This document shows positions 1 through 11,062 of a stretch of DNA of 64,000 nucleotides, piece after piece. Source of the stretch: Aquanectria penicillioides (Eukaryota > Ascomycota > Sordariomycetes > Hypocreales > Nectriaceae); NCBI GenBank assembly GCA_003415625.1, contig PYIU01000009.1, positions 124,001 through 188,000 on the forward strand, read 5' to 3'. A program made the translations under genes and the position numbers. How positions within the stretch are numbered: position 1 is the first letter of the stretch; every line of letters begins with the position of its first letter. The notes under the pieces are model-generated. The model had not been told where the DNA came from. It worked only from the letters and a program-made list of their open reading frames with translations, and did not search any database.

Positions 1-617
1 AAATGACAATGAGCAATCATGCTACTGCTCCAGGGTGATTGAAAGGAATTAAATCTGCCAGTGCGTACGGACTACAATAGTAGGTACTCCACATTATAGA
101 TAAGCGGGCATGTTGGTCTCGGGACTTTTGCCAACCCCAAGGATGTTGGAGTGGGAGCAGATCATTCTACTGCATCCTCCAAATAAATGCAGCGCCAAAT
201 AAATTTGTTGGATCATAATTTATTACAGCCCAGGCATAATTTTAAAGTGTCCCAAATAAGATCGGGCATTCATTTTCGGCACCCCATGCAACTTCAAGAT
301 CAGGATTCGCTTCATCTAGTAATGTTTGAGGAGCATCTCTTATAATAAGCAAGTTACACCTATTAGGACATTGTTTAAACATCATCTAAAGTTTCTTTCC
401 ACCTGCCATGCACTTCCACATGGTCCAAACACAAGATAGGTTGTTTTGCACGGTAGCATTTGCGGCGCTAGTAGTTATCAATTTGCGTTGACTCTTGGCA
501 GATTCAAGATGGGCGCCAAAGCCGCGTATCTGTATATTAGGATAGAAGATATGTCATAATTTACACCACCCAAATTATGAACATCATTTGTGTGCACAAT
601 ATCAGATGTTCCATGGC
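1..617. other. intergenic, left edge
   Basis: No coding region, RNA gene or repeat could be supported here. The stretch is AT-rich with stops in all frames. It lies 3' of the acyltransferase gene and probably holds that gene's terminator region. Confidence 0.5.
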
Positions 618-2144
618 TTAGTTAGAAGCTTCCACGTTCATACTTGCTAGAATGTCGCCAATCTTATCCCAGTTGCCTTTATTCAAATAACCCGACAACC
701 AGTAATTGCCGTCACCGTCCTTTCCCATAATTGGAAAAGCATTGGGTAGTGTCAACCCAAATTGACAGTTCTGAATATATGTTGGTCGTCCGGGGTGGTG
801 CTCATCCGTTCCCTTCGTTACAACGACAGAAGAAAAGTCGGTCTCGAACAGTTTTGCCTTTTCCCAGTTGGAGTATGTTACCATGTGCATAGATGCATCT
901 CCAAAAAATGGAGGAGTCTTGCTCTGCGATTCGCGGGTCATCGCCATGAATGCCTCAACCTGCTCTCTGGTGCCATATTCAGATATGGAATGCCTGATCT
1001 GAGAGGCGACGTGTCCGATAGTGGTTGTAAAAACGTCCTTGATAGGCATGATGACATGAATGAATCCAATTGCGTTTGAAAGATATGACTTATTCTCTGG
1101 AAGCAAATCGTATTTGAGCACCTTGCGAAGGGAATATGCGTTGTATAAAACAACATTCGTTTCCAGATTCTGGGGTAAGTGTGATAGGGCCATTCGAGTC
1201 CACCAAGCACACAGAACATCTCCCTCGGTCAAGAAGGAAGTTTCGTCGGGACTTTGAGATGCCAAATCGGTGAACGCGTCTTTTTGGAGCTTTTTCATAA
1301 ATGCAGCTGGGATACAAACCATACGGCACTCATTGGGACGCCACATGAGTTCAACCAAATGGCTGAGACCATACTGGACCAGTTGGAATGTGGAAAGCCT
1401 CTGACTAGCCAACTTGTGCGTCTCCGTTGGACGGCAACCTAGTTCTACAAGAGGGTCGGCGTCAGCACCGCACAGCGGAAGCACCTCGTCCTGTCGATCC
1501 TTGAGGATCAGGGACCAGGCAGTCAAAAGGGCCTTCTTCCCCAAGGCGTCGAAAAGTGTGTGTGGCCAGTACATGCACACTATCGTTGCATCCGAAAATG
1601 AAACAATGTGGAGACCAAGTTGAGGAATATCCACGTTTACGTAGTCGTTAAGCTTTGTTGGAGCATCATCGGGATGAAAGAGCGGGACGAATCGGTCGGG
1701 ATCTCCAACAATAGCCGGGTTCGCTGTGGCTTTGGGCAAATGACGGGCAAGAGAGTGCTCATTCTTCGATGTTGAATGTTGTACATGAGAGTAGGCGAGG
1801 CCCGGACGATCCTTGGTAAACTCGACGGGTATATGATATTCAAGATTGCCTCGAGCCTTGACAGTATTAGCAATGAAAGTACACATAGATAGATATTGTC
1901 TCACATCTCGACGTAGCCTCGCACCAAGCTTCTCCCAGCCTTTTGTTCGGACGAGTTGCTCTAATCCATTACACAGCTTTTCCGCATCAAGTACATCGTC
2001 GAAAACAAACATGGAGTACAAAATGAACGACCTCCAAACTGGGGTATCATCGAAAAAGTGCAACGGAACCACTCTGTCGGTCAAGACGGGCTCAGGCCCA
2101 GCGGGCTGAGAGCGAAACCAGCTAAACATGGTAGATGGAAGCAA
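618..2144 (-). CDS. BAHD-like acyltransferase (Tri101/transferase family)
   Basis: A single-exon gene of 508 codons. BAHD-type enzymes move an acyl group from acyl-CoA to a hydroxyl or amine of a secondary metabolite, in the cytosol. The catalytic HxxxD motif is visible near residue 198 as WPHTLFDALG, the form usual in fungal Tri101/Tri3-like members. The second family motif (DFGWG) is seen only as a weak DFSS-type variant about 60 residues from the C-terminus, which is common in fungal relatives. The length fits the family (about 450-520). The first ATG is used; a second Met lies five codons later. Its neighbours are a rhodopsin-domain protein and a ruined Tri4-like P450, so it may be the survivor of a decayed metabolite cluster. 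The substrate cannot be told from sequence. Confidence 0.8.
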   Translation of the reverse strand: MLPSTMFSWFRSQPAGPEPVLTDRVVPLHFFDDTPVWRSFILYSMFVFDDVLDAEKLCNGLEQLVRTKGWEKLGARLRRDVRQYLSMCTFIANTVKARGNLEYHIPVEFTKDRPGLAYSHVQHSTSKNEHSLARHLPKATANPAIVGDPDRFVPLFHPDDAPTKLNDYVNVDIPQLGLHIVSFSDATIVCMYWPHTLFDALGKKALLTAWSLILKDRQDEVLPLCGADADPLVELGCRPTETHKLASQRLSTFQLVQYGLSHLVELMWRPNECRMVCIPAAFMKKLQKDAFTDLASQSPDETSFLTEGDVLCAWWTRMALSHLPQNLETNVVLYNAYSLRKVLKYDLLPENKSYLSNAIGFIHVIMPIKDVFTTTIGHVASQIRHSISEYGTREQVEAFMAMTRESQSKTPPFFGDASMHMVTYSNWEKAKLFETDFSSVVVTKGTDEHHPGRPTYIQNCQFGLTLPNAFPIMGKDGDGNYWLSGYLNKGNWDKIGDILASMNVEASN

Positions 2145-2714
2145 AAGGTGCCCAAGGAATTGCGTTGTCCCAATGTGCAGAGCTGTCCAGCGTCGAACCC
2201 GCAGTGTTTAAGAACAGGCGGGGGTGACTCCATTTCCGCGGCATGATCGACAATTCGACTGGGTATAAAAGGGGGCAGTGGTCTGAGGTCTTTATCCCCC
2301 AGTTCCGTCCCCAACTTGATCCCTGGTATACTTCAACCCAGGGCTATGTTAGCGTTCTCGCTTGTAGAGGTTGGTAAAGGGCCTCGGTTGATAACATGGT
2401 TCAAATTCTCTTGGGTCGAAGTTGATTGGCTGAGCGCAGAAGCTAAAACATTGTGGACGTTGTGGTTACATGGGGGGACCAACATCATGATAAAAAGCAT
2501 GCATCAAGGGCAGCATTCTCATAGCTTGGCGCATCCTCCAGCGACCAGGCTGTTGGAAACCGGTAGGCGGACGCGTCCATGCTGACAAGGTTGAATTTTC
2601 GGCTCCAAGCAGGTCCACAGACCAACTCCACAGCCGTTGATAACCATCGACTTTCCGGTTTTAGAGCTGCAGATAGTTGGCAGCCTCAATGTCAATAGTG
2701 GTTGCTTTTCAAAC
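2145..2714. promoter_or_regulatory. shared 5' region between divergent genes
   Basis: A 570-base gap between the acyltransferase (minus strand) and the membrane-protein gene (plus strand), so it should carry both promoters. A TATA-like box (tataaaaggggg) lies near 2264 on the plus strand. That is about 450 bases before the downstream ATG, far for a TATA box unless the leader is long. No other site could be supported. Confidence 0.35.
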
Positions 2715-3959
2715 ATGTCAACTCTCGAACAGGGCGAGCAGCTGCAAAAGCTTGCATATGCTCAGCCCCCGATCCAGCCTGCGGGGCTTGCGCTCGCCCT
2801 CGTCATCATCATTCTAACGACTCTCGCGCTGTCAACCATCATCATAGTTCCGAGAATCTACGTTCGAGCATGGATGGTGAGGTCTACTTCGAGCTGGGGC
2901 TGGGAAGATACTTTTGCCGTGCTTGCATACGTTAGTACACCAAAACATTGACTTCAGAATGCTAACTAGAACATAGGGATCCTTCGTCACGAGCGGTACT
3001 TTCGCTGTCAAGGCAGCCTACTATGGGCTAGGCACACGAGATGATAAACTAAACGACTACTTGATGGTGCGATGCGCCGAGTACATGCTGTACTCGCAAG
3101 TCACATACGGGCTCACGGTTCCACTGATCAAGGCCTCCGTTGTCTTCATGTTGCTGCGCATAACCATTCAGCGCCGATTCCGTTGGACACTATATGCCAT
3201 GCAACTGTTGGCGACAGTTATGGCAGTGGTAGGTATCGTTGCTTCTTTGACGTACTGCACGCCAGTCAGGGCGTATTGGAATCCGTTGCTAGGGGAGTGC
3301 GGTGACTTCAACCGCGTCGTCATCATCGGCTATGTCTGGACTGCCATGGGGATATTGACCGACTGGTGTTGCGCCATCTTGCCATTTTTTGTCGTGCGCA
3401 AGCTTCAAATGTCGCGCCGGTCAAAGGCAATCGTCTTGGGTATCTTAGGGCTTGGTGCTCTTGCAAGCACAGCAACAATCGTACGAGCACCATATCTACA
3501 ATACTACCTCGCCACAAAGGACAAGCTTTGTACGTATCCCGCTTGAGGTGCAGTCCTTGACTAACGATTCTAGACTGGAACGGGCATATTTCCCTGTGGT
3601 GCCAACTCGAGAGCGGCATTGCAATCATTGCTGCCTCACTCCCTTCACTCCGAAAACTATTTGGCAAGTACTTTGACCGTAGTCGTGGGAGTTCCAAAGG
3701 ATATGATTTAAGCGGTTCAAACGGGAAGCAAATACGCACTATTGGGGGTGGTAATGTCGGCGGCACACAACTAGACAACCTCACCCCAAGCGGGGCGGGA
3801 AGAATGTCTGTAAACATCATCGGGAACAAGTGGAAAAGACTAGAAGACGAGAACTCGAGCTCAAAAGGAATCATGACCAATACCGAAGTGTATGTGGAGT
3901 CTGAAAGCCTAAATAGCAGCAACACGAAACTCCACGAGTCGCAGAGGCGAGCACGCTGA
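2715..3959 (+). CDS. Pth11/SAT4-like rhodopsin-domain integral membrane protein
   Basis: Three exons (2715-2930, 2977-3529, 3574-3959) give a 384-residue protein. Both introns are GT-AG, the first with a GCTAAC branch site, and the joins keep one frame throughout. It starts at the ATG that opens MSTLEQGEQ. The N-terminal helix (ALALVIIILTTLALSTIIIV) is followed by a W-E-D-T-F-A-V-L-A-Y stretch, which matches the (W)DDxxxxLA signature after helix 1 of the fungal rhodopsin domain (PF20684). About seven membrane helices are expected, then a hydrophilic C-terminal tail of roughly 100 residues rich in Ser, Asn and Lys. There is no CFEM domain. Such proteins sit in the plasma membrane. Some are Pth11-type receptors, others are cluster-encoded and of unknown role. 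It probably shares its promoter region with the acyltransferase. Confidence 0.8.
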
Positions 3960-4298
3960 AAAGGGGCATACGATGACATAAAGTTTTGGAAAATGGGCGA
4001 GGCATTGGATTAGTCTAAAAAACATACTTAAGATTTTCTTAAACAGTCTTTGATGAGATCGAATAGTTATTTTACTTGAATGTGTCGTGATATGTAGCCA
4101 ACTATTGACTAGGTTTGAGCTAACATGGAAGTTCTATCTAACATTCTCCCTTGGCACGATCAAACTTGGGAATTAGAACGACTAATAAAGGTTAACTAAG
4201 AGTTAGGATATGTAGTCTCAAACCTCAAAACCCTTTAGCCATCCGGGACATTATGTTCTCAACATTTCCATTCAGTTCTGGCAGAACATCATCCTGGG

Positions 4299-5280
4299 TC
4301 ATGAAATTGCAATCGTCGCTGAAATTTGTCTCGTTTTTGATTGCATCACAATCATGTCCTGATCCTACTCTATCTTCGCAAAAGTCGTGTTGTGGAGACG
4401 CGCTCCAGGCAGAAACCGTAATGCCATGAGCGCAATCATGACGTCTAGTTCGCAGCATGCAAGACTTTGTCTTATTGGCCTCATCTTACGATGAATGGTT
4501 GGAATTGCATCCCCTTCCTTTTCACCGATATATGAACGACTTTCCTTTCCAAACAATATTAGTCTTTTTGGCAGGCTCTTATTCGGCTCACCATTCACAA
4601 GCCATCGCTTAGGTAGAAACTTTTTGAGATTTAGGAAAAATATTCATCTGAGTGGTCAATCAAAGAAAGAATGCCGACGGGAGTGCCCCTTGGAATATTC
4701 AATTCCACGTTGCCGTCTTGGCTTCTGTATACCAAGTCTTCGTTACGGTATTTTATTGATGATGGGGAGTGCAAATTCTTGAACCTCGGCTTCTAATTTG
4801 AGAGTCTCTTGATGAGAGAAGAACTTGGGCAAGACCAACCTTCGTGAGCGGTGCAGTTCATTCGAGAGGGTAGAAAATGATGCAGATGATAATGGACCAG
4901 CCCCAGTGGTGCTCATTTGGTGCTTCCGTTTGTCGCGGTTATGTCCCGGCCTAGCATAAACATCGTCGGCAAAACGCGGGTCGGAGCAGTGCAGTTCGTC
5001 GGGATTGATTCTAACGATGGGACCTGTAATTTTCCGCTTCAATTCCAGCCATTACTGATACCAAATGATGTCACTCACCATACTCCTCTTGCATTCGACG
5101 GCCATATCTCCGACCTTATCACCAATCACAGTATGCCTCATAAATGGAGCTCGATGCAGCTAGCCTACGACCTGGGAAACGCTGCAATGGATGGAGCGGC
5201 GAGATGTTGTAACAAAAAGGGGATTCTATACACAGTCTACAGAACGATGAAACCGACAATACCGGCTGGGGAAACTAGAA
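4299..5280 (-). pseudogene. decayed Tri4-like cytochrome P450
   Basis: Reading leftward on the minus strand, a membrane-anchor-like stretch leads to HPLQRFPG, then YGRRMQEEYG. An intron (GTGAGT...TTACAG near 5045-5100) is followed by PIVRINPDELHCSDPRF, the N-terminus of Tri4-class (CYP58-like) P450s. The reading stops at 4743 after about 100 more residues. It resumes at once with LVYRSQDGNVELNIP and an HSDEYF / WLVNGEP segment, which are C-terminal P450 blocks. Some 230 residues, including the I-helix and ExxR, are therefore missing. The heme loop is present but broken: FGKESRSYIG has Glu for the second Gly and Tyr for the heme-ligand Cys. Two adjacent stops lie upstream of the intron, there are frameshifts around 4640-4650 and 4500, and a stop sits 19 residues before the end. 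No active enzyme is possible. The 5' limit is approximate. Confidence 0.85.
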
Positions 5281-6701
5281 CCCGAAGGTTTGCCAGGTCA
5301 AAACTGGAGGGTTTCACTTTCGATATGACGTGGATGCTAGCTTGCAAGAAATATCAATAGCGGTCAAATGAGGTTGACTCACGAGATATACATTTCACTG
5401 TCATTTTGAAAATGCCTACTACTAAGAAATTGGCTTGGTTTACTTGCCGAGAAGGTCGTTAGGTGGATTTAATCTGAACGGCTAATTAGCAATTCGAGCG
5501 ATTTGGGTGGGCCACAATGGAATCTGGGCTTGCCAGATTGGCTATAATGATGAGAATGAACCCTGGATTCTCGTTGGGTAGTCATCAGTGAATGTTTGTC
5601 GCTTGTATCGAGATGCACCTGGCCTGGGCTGCTTGCAACTCAATTTCGACAAGGCTTTGGAGATAGCGGTGGGCTCTGAACAAACTGAATCAACCGTAAG
5701 CACTATAAAAGTGATCATGAATAAGGTTACTTTTCCCACAACTTTAACCAGGCGCAAGCAGTGGTCTTCTTTTGAATTGATATATATGCCGGCCGTCTTG
5801 TGAGTACTTCTTCGTCTCCGGCAATCCAAAGGATAAGCAAAAGCCAAGCCGACAAAGGTGCACACATAACCAACTTGCGTTATGCCGCCGTGCGCGTGCC
5901 AATTAGCGTAAGGGGGAGTCAGACTCAATCTACGGTTGAAAACCAATTATTTAGAAATACCCCATCTCTTGCACACTTGGGCATCAACGTGGCGTCAGAG
6001 ATGCAGGAGTGCGAAAGTACCTACGGGTCTCGACCGAAGTAAGCTACAAATATTTCATACGTACTTATGGGTCCAGCCTCGCGTTTTGCGTCGGCAGCTC
6101 ATATGTCCGACCACTTGGCTAGGCTTTGAGGGACTATCCTTATCAAACACCTTCAACACAAATGTTTGACCTTCTACTATAGCCAAATAATGACACGATA
6201 ATCAGACCAGCATTCCAAATATATTCTTCAAGACCTAGGTTGCATCGGAGTCACCAATGATACAATCCAAGGCACAGCTTAGCCATCATGGCTCGCGTGT
6301 GTGTTGAATCATGTGAAACCTTGTCTCAAATTCCTTGTCCCAAAAGCCACTAGATAGCCAGAGCCGGGTTCCAGGCGACTTTTACGGAGTATTTATACGC
6401 AGTAAGCAAGGGTTCCTCCAATGGGGTGATTCGAATGACCGGACACTTGGGCCCGCTACTCCGCGGACAAACGGACTACTAGCCTCCGGACTGTCTCCGC
6501 CTTTATCTATCACCTTCATCATAGCTCCGGGCAATGCTAGTTAGACAATACGTCGTCCTCGGAAGTTATTTTCCGATTTTCATCCCAAGATACGTGTCAT
6601 CATACCAAGTCATCACTGAACAAGAGAGTCTTCATTTTACCGGGGCAAGTGACTCTTGGAGGCATCCAGACAGCATACAAACAGGCTCCATTGTTTCTCA
6701 T
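5281..6701. other. intergenic, no supported gene
   Basis: About 1.4 kb with only short open frames. A 134-codon minus-strand frame at 5542-5946 has one hydrophobic stretch but no recognisable family or splice continuation. Nothing else could be supported. Confidence 0.4.
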
Positions 6702-7320
6702 CTATGACATGTAGTCATGCACCATACTGACGGTGGCTCTCTTGTTGCCCTTGGTAGCCAACATTCTTCGGCAGTATCGCCTCTCCCCTTTCACCATTTG
6801 AAATCCCCAGACTTCCGAAAGTACCCAACCATTCGCTTTGCTCTCCGTTCGACTGAAAATCAAGGAATAACCCTCACCTTCAACAAGCCAGCCGTTTTTC
6901 AGGAATTTGTCATCAATGTCTTCAATTTTGGCCCATTTTGATTCGCAGAACGTCGTTCCGAAAAGCCAGTCACTCTGGGTGACAGGTTTGCCATCAAGGC
7001 TCCTGTCAACCTGAACTCCCTTTAGCCCAGCAGCCAATTGAGCCATGTTGATATGTGTAATTGGACCATTCGCCGTGTCTGGAGGGTTCAGCGAGGCCTC
7101 ATACTGTTTTATGTCAAGGGTAACGGGGGCCAGGCCAACAGCCTTTCGAGTGAGGTAGTTGATGCCCTGGACAGCAAAAACCGCGTCAGGGCTGTCGGAC
7201 AGAGACTTATTCTTATATACGAGATATATTAGGGAGCATGCCACATTTTGGAATTGGTCAACATACCAAGGCCCACTTTCCGTTTAGATCAAGTATTGTT
7301 TTTTCACTTGGGGCTGCCAT
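6702..7320 (-). CDS. small conserved fungal protein, possibly lipocalin/calycin-like
   Basis: Two exons: 7320-7267 (18 codons, ending GKWAL) and 7211-6702, joined in phase 0 across an intron with donor GTATGT and acceptor ATATAAG. The protein has 187 residues. The splice creates a continuous N-terminus, GKWALNKSLSDSPDAVF. Aromatic and Gly residues recur in DWLFG, NGWLVEGEG and EVWGFQ, giving a beta-rich character like that of lipocalin/calycin folds. I recall similar short proteins of unknown function in many fungi, but no catalytic motif is evident, so no function is assigned. There is no signal peptide or membrane helix; it is probably cytosolic. It lies between the P450 relic and the regulator-like gene. 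The structural class is inference. Confidence 0.7.
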
Positions 7321-8079
7321 AATGTGCACTGATTCCTCAAGAATGATAGTGGCTGTAAGTTGTAGTTCAATATGAAAAGAATTGTCCCAATCCTAGTTTT
7401 GGATGTCTGAAACAGCTGGTTTATAAACTGTCACGATTGCCGAGTACTTGCAAGTCATTCCGCACTCCGGGCAGCCTGCCTCGGTTTTCTGCCTCATTTA
7501 GCTGCAAAATCAGCCTCAACCCCGCTCCATTGCACGATATTGATGCTATATTTACGCCGACTTCAGGCAGGCTTTGGGTTTGGCAATTTGGGGTAAACTC
7601 TTATGACGAATCGGAACGTTCGGGGAATATGAATATCAGAATTAGTCTTGCCTCGGTCCGTTGTCGGCTAGTTTCCCCTTTGGAACTGGTCAACCTAGCA
7701 AAATGAGCCTAAATACCCTATTCTCTTATTCTCTTTTAATATAATTATCGCCTTCTCTAGATTATTGTTATAATTTGCTGGGAAGAGAAGAAAGCAGGCC
7801 ACCCTCCGGTCACGAAGGCACAAGAACGCCGGATGCGCTCGGGGATCAGTGGAGTTCGTACATATGCGCTGATGCTATCTATTTTCCAGGGGTATTCACT
7901 CTTGAATAGTTTTAGCAACTACATTGATGATGTCCCCTCCCCCCCCCTTTGCTTGCTAGATGTGTTTATTTAGTGTCAATAATCCATCAATTTCTTAGGC
8001 TAGTTCAGGTAGTACTCTCAGACGCGCGTTTTCCTTCTTTCGAAATGACCTTTAATCTTCCGCTTCATCTCTATCTAAC
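7321..8079. other. intergenic
   Basis: About 760 bases between two minus-strand genes. It contains a homopolymeric C tract near 7938-7950 and AT-rich DNA. No coding region is supported. Confidence 0.45.
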
Positions 8080-9298
8080 TTAAGATTCAGCATCCAACTC
8101 GTACGGCCCTAGTACTAAATAATGTCTAGGGCTATAGATAGACCACCCGACACTCTTGGTGAGGAACCCTGTCATCCCAAGCGTATTGAGCCCACCTCGA
8201 TCAGTAACCATCCTGATAATTCCATTGCCATGAGTCAGGAATCCATTCATATCCCCTTCGTAGTACTTGTGTTTGTTAGCAGTGAGGGAGTGGGATTGGC
8301 AGGGAGCAAGATCGCGTACAGATTCCGACGCCATGATCATCGCGAGGGCGATGGTTGTATCACTGGCCACGGCCTCAGAACCAATGGCATCCTGTGCCAT
8401 ATTGAGGCAAGCAATGCGATACCGCAATTTCTTTATGGAAAACCTGCTGGTTATCGCATTGCTTGTGTTTGCGGCATAATTGCGGCAAGCGACCAAGAAA
8501 ATAGCTGCCATTAGGCTCGGTTGGGCCATGGCATGTGGCACCCAGACCTCCCTCATTGAGCTTTGAAAGCTTTCCTCATCCTCTTTATGATGACAAGCCT
8601 TGTAACCGTTCTCTATAACGTAGCTCACATCTGTGCAACAGCGAGAATAGTTAGCTTCAACTCTCTCTCCTTTTCATTGTAGTTACAGCGGTGAGTTGGA
8701 TGAGGCCACACGCACAAAAGTTGAAAAGAAACTGCTCGTCCACAGATAGAGCTCTGGCGAATCCTTGGTATGCATCCTTTTGGGCACCCCCGACCAACTG
8801 TATCGGGCTTGGCATGTCTGTAGGTAGTAGGCCAGCCGCTCTGGGAATCAACGGCCCCGTGTTTCTCTTGGGGGCAAGGATACGAAGTCTAGTTTTAGAT
8901 GCAAACCTTGTATGCTGTTCAAGCTGCGAATTTGTCTTTGAAGAGCCGTATTGTGTAGTTTCTTCATCGTTATTTTCTTCCTGGGTCAGAGTGTGAACTG
9001 CGGGGCTGGAAATGCCCGTTCTACCCAGTGGGCTTGAAGGCTGGTGCTGTCGCTGCTTCTGCTCGCGCTGCAGAGCTCTCGAATGCTTAGCCACATGAGA
9101 CCTGATGAGACTAATGCTTTGCGAGGAAGTTGTGTCGTCTGGATGCATGGTGTTGATAAATTGGACCTTGAAAGGCTCCTCCTTGTTATGCTGACGGGAT
9201 TGTCGCCAATGGCCCTTCCTCCCAATCATGGCCATCTTGCCGGATATGGCTTGATCCATTTTTTCTGTGAGCGGCGAGTTTTGGCCTCCTGGGATCAA
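8080..9298 (-). CDS. Fungal_trans_2/DUF3468-type regulator-like protein without zinc cluster
   Basis: Two exons are proposed: about 9298-8716 and 8630-8080. The intron has donor GTGCGT and acceptor TTGCACAG, and the join restores FNFYVSYVIENGY in frame. The block VQFINTMHPDD followed by SQSISLIRSHVAKHSRALQR is the N-terminal signature of the DUF3468 (PF11951-like) regulators. The second exon has the usual WVPHAMAQPSLMAAIFLVAC helix pair and a GGLNTLGMTGFL block. No CX2CX6C zinc cluster exists upstream, so the protein may act without direct DNA binding or may be a degenerate regulator. The C-terminus ends soon after the GGL block, which is shorter than many relatives. The start is uncertain: Met-15 of the longest frame, or the MAMIGRKG methionine, is equally possible. 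It lies amid decayed metabolism genes. Confidence 0.65.
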
Positions 9299-10420
9299 TA
9301 CCCGAAAGATCAGTTACAGATGAATGTGATCTTTCCTCTGAATTTGCATCGCTAGCTAGGGACTCCGGTTGAGAGCGGCGGAAAGCACATGTGGCCAGGT
9401 GACTAAAACCATACCTGAGTATCCGTAGCGTGGGGCAATTTGTGGCTTGAGGCGATATGACTCAGCTACAAACTGTGACGTGACAGATAAGCTGTTTCGT
9501 TTCCATGAGCGGTGAGATTGTCGATAGCGCGGGCAAAACAAATGCACACAGTGCTATACCGTACGTAATGCGTAGAAACAGCATTATGAGACGAAACCCA
9601 AAACAGTATACGGCGCATACTCGGTACAGATTACCCCTTTTATCTCCTTTCCGTGATTGGCTCCATTTCGACTCGGCGGTTCATTAGCCCTTGCAACAAC
9701 TCTGGCCGTCTCTTTGGCTGGGTAACGGCTTAGCGTCCAATCTTGCTTCTATTCCATGGCTTAACGTCTCAGTCTTGTTGGTCGGCCCGTTCGACTCTAT
9801 TCAGTGTCATCCCAACTAAGGAGTCGACCTTGAGTCTCGTTTTGGCACTAGGATCTCAATTTTGAAATATTTAGCAAAAAAAGCCCAGAACTCGACAATG
9901 GTCAAATCTTTCTGTGTACAAAGGTAGTAGACTCCGAAGCGAGGCTCCTCGCCCTTAAAACAAATTCCCATCGTGGTATTAGTTTGTCTTTGAGTCATGC
10001 CTAGCCCCATTCACCCCTAAGTCCACTGCCTCTCCTAACTAGGATAAAACAACAACTCATATTCACCTTAGGGCCCAAAGATAAGAGGTCAGGCACAAGT
10101 TCATCATCAGTCGTGTCTTTTAGACGATGTGGCAATAGACTCTCACTTTCGACGCGTATCACCTCATATCGCATTGAGATAATGCATACAAGTAGGCGAC
10201 TTCAACGCAAAACAGTAATAACTTCGCCAGGCACTAATACCTATTATTCTGATCTACACTCAGCACTTATCTACTCTAGATTTGAAGAAAGATAAATGAC
10301 CTAATACAATATCTTCTCAACTAAGATAGTGATGTGCTCCACCCAAAGGGACATTACAAAATGCGGTTTCAAAATGCACAATAGATCAATCTTGACAGTT
10401 TTTAATTAGTGCTTGATGGC
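9299..10420. other. intergenic, no supported gene
   Basis: About 1.1 kb of AT-rich DNA with only short frames. A 64-codon minus-strand frame at 9816-10010 resembles nothing I recognise. No repeat or RNA gene was seen. Confidence 0.4.
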
Positions 10421-11062
10421 TTAAAGATATGCGGCAATCTCTTGATGGAGAATATGATCTACGACCTGTTGGCTGGCAGACTCAACGGCCCATGTTTCGC
10501 AATTCCTCTACACAACCCTCTTTTGAGTCACACCCTACGAGACTCGATGTTAGCCAGACCGGAGATTGGGGTTATCTGTTGCTTTTCGGATGTTCGTGAT
10601 TGTGAACAGGGATCTTACAGTTTGACTCGTTCAGTGATTTTCAAGTTCCTTGGTCTTATATAGGCTTTCCTCGAAGCCGCAAATAGGAGCGTTGTCGGCC
10701 TTGTAAACGCCGTTGTTAAGCATGGCTCTTTCGTTTAGGAGCCTGCCGTCGGTTCACTGTAGTGGGATTCTAGGTTTTGGTACAGTGGAAGTAACTGAGA
10801 AATCATAGTTCCTCTTGACCTCGACTTTTCAGCCGTACCTCGCATCACCAGTGGCGTGGATGATGACGTCAATAAAGGGTTGAAAGCTTGATCCAACAAA
10901 GTATCTCCAATGGTCTTGGAAATGAGAGCCATTGTATACAATCAACTCAACCAATAGGACTCCAGCCGGAACATTGTTAACAACTAAAGGTGGTGTTGGG
11001 CGCGAGGTAGAGGCGGCAGTTTTGAAGGATGGTGGAAGAGGAGGCGGACGCGGAGGAGACAT
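10421..11062 (-). pseudogene. broken copy of a conserved fungal protein of unknown function
   Basis: The minus strand opens with a proline-rich start (MSPPRPPPLPP) and then VELIVYNGSHFQDHW and HATGDARYG. The frame is lost at about 10830 but resumes as VKRNYDFSV, then PLQ-stop-TDGRLL, NNGVYKADNAPICGFE, YKTKELENH-stop, QKRVV-stop-RNCETWAVESA and a final DHILHQEIAAYL. I recall this order of blocks from a widespread fungal family of about 180-200 residues without known function. There are at least one frameshift and three in-frame stops. Two of the stops fit TGG-to-TGA (in PLQW) and CAG-to-TAG (before RNC) changes. It is non-functional. The family assignment rests on recalled similarity. Confidence 0.65.

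Noticed and set aside
3323..3979. 218-codon minus-strand frame
   Set aside because: It is antisense to the rhodopsin-domain gene, whose introns and family signature are convincing.
5542..5946. 134-codon minus-strand frame with one hydrophobic stretch
   Set aside because: No family likeness, no splice partners, and competing frames on the other strand.
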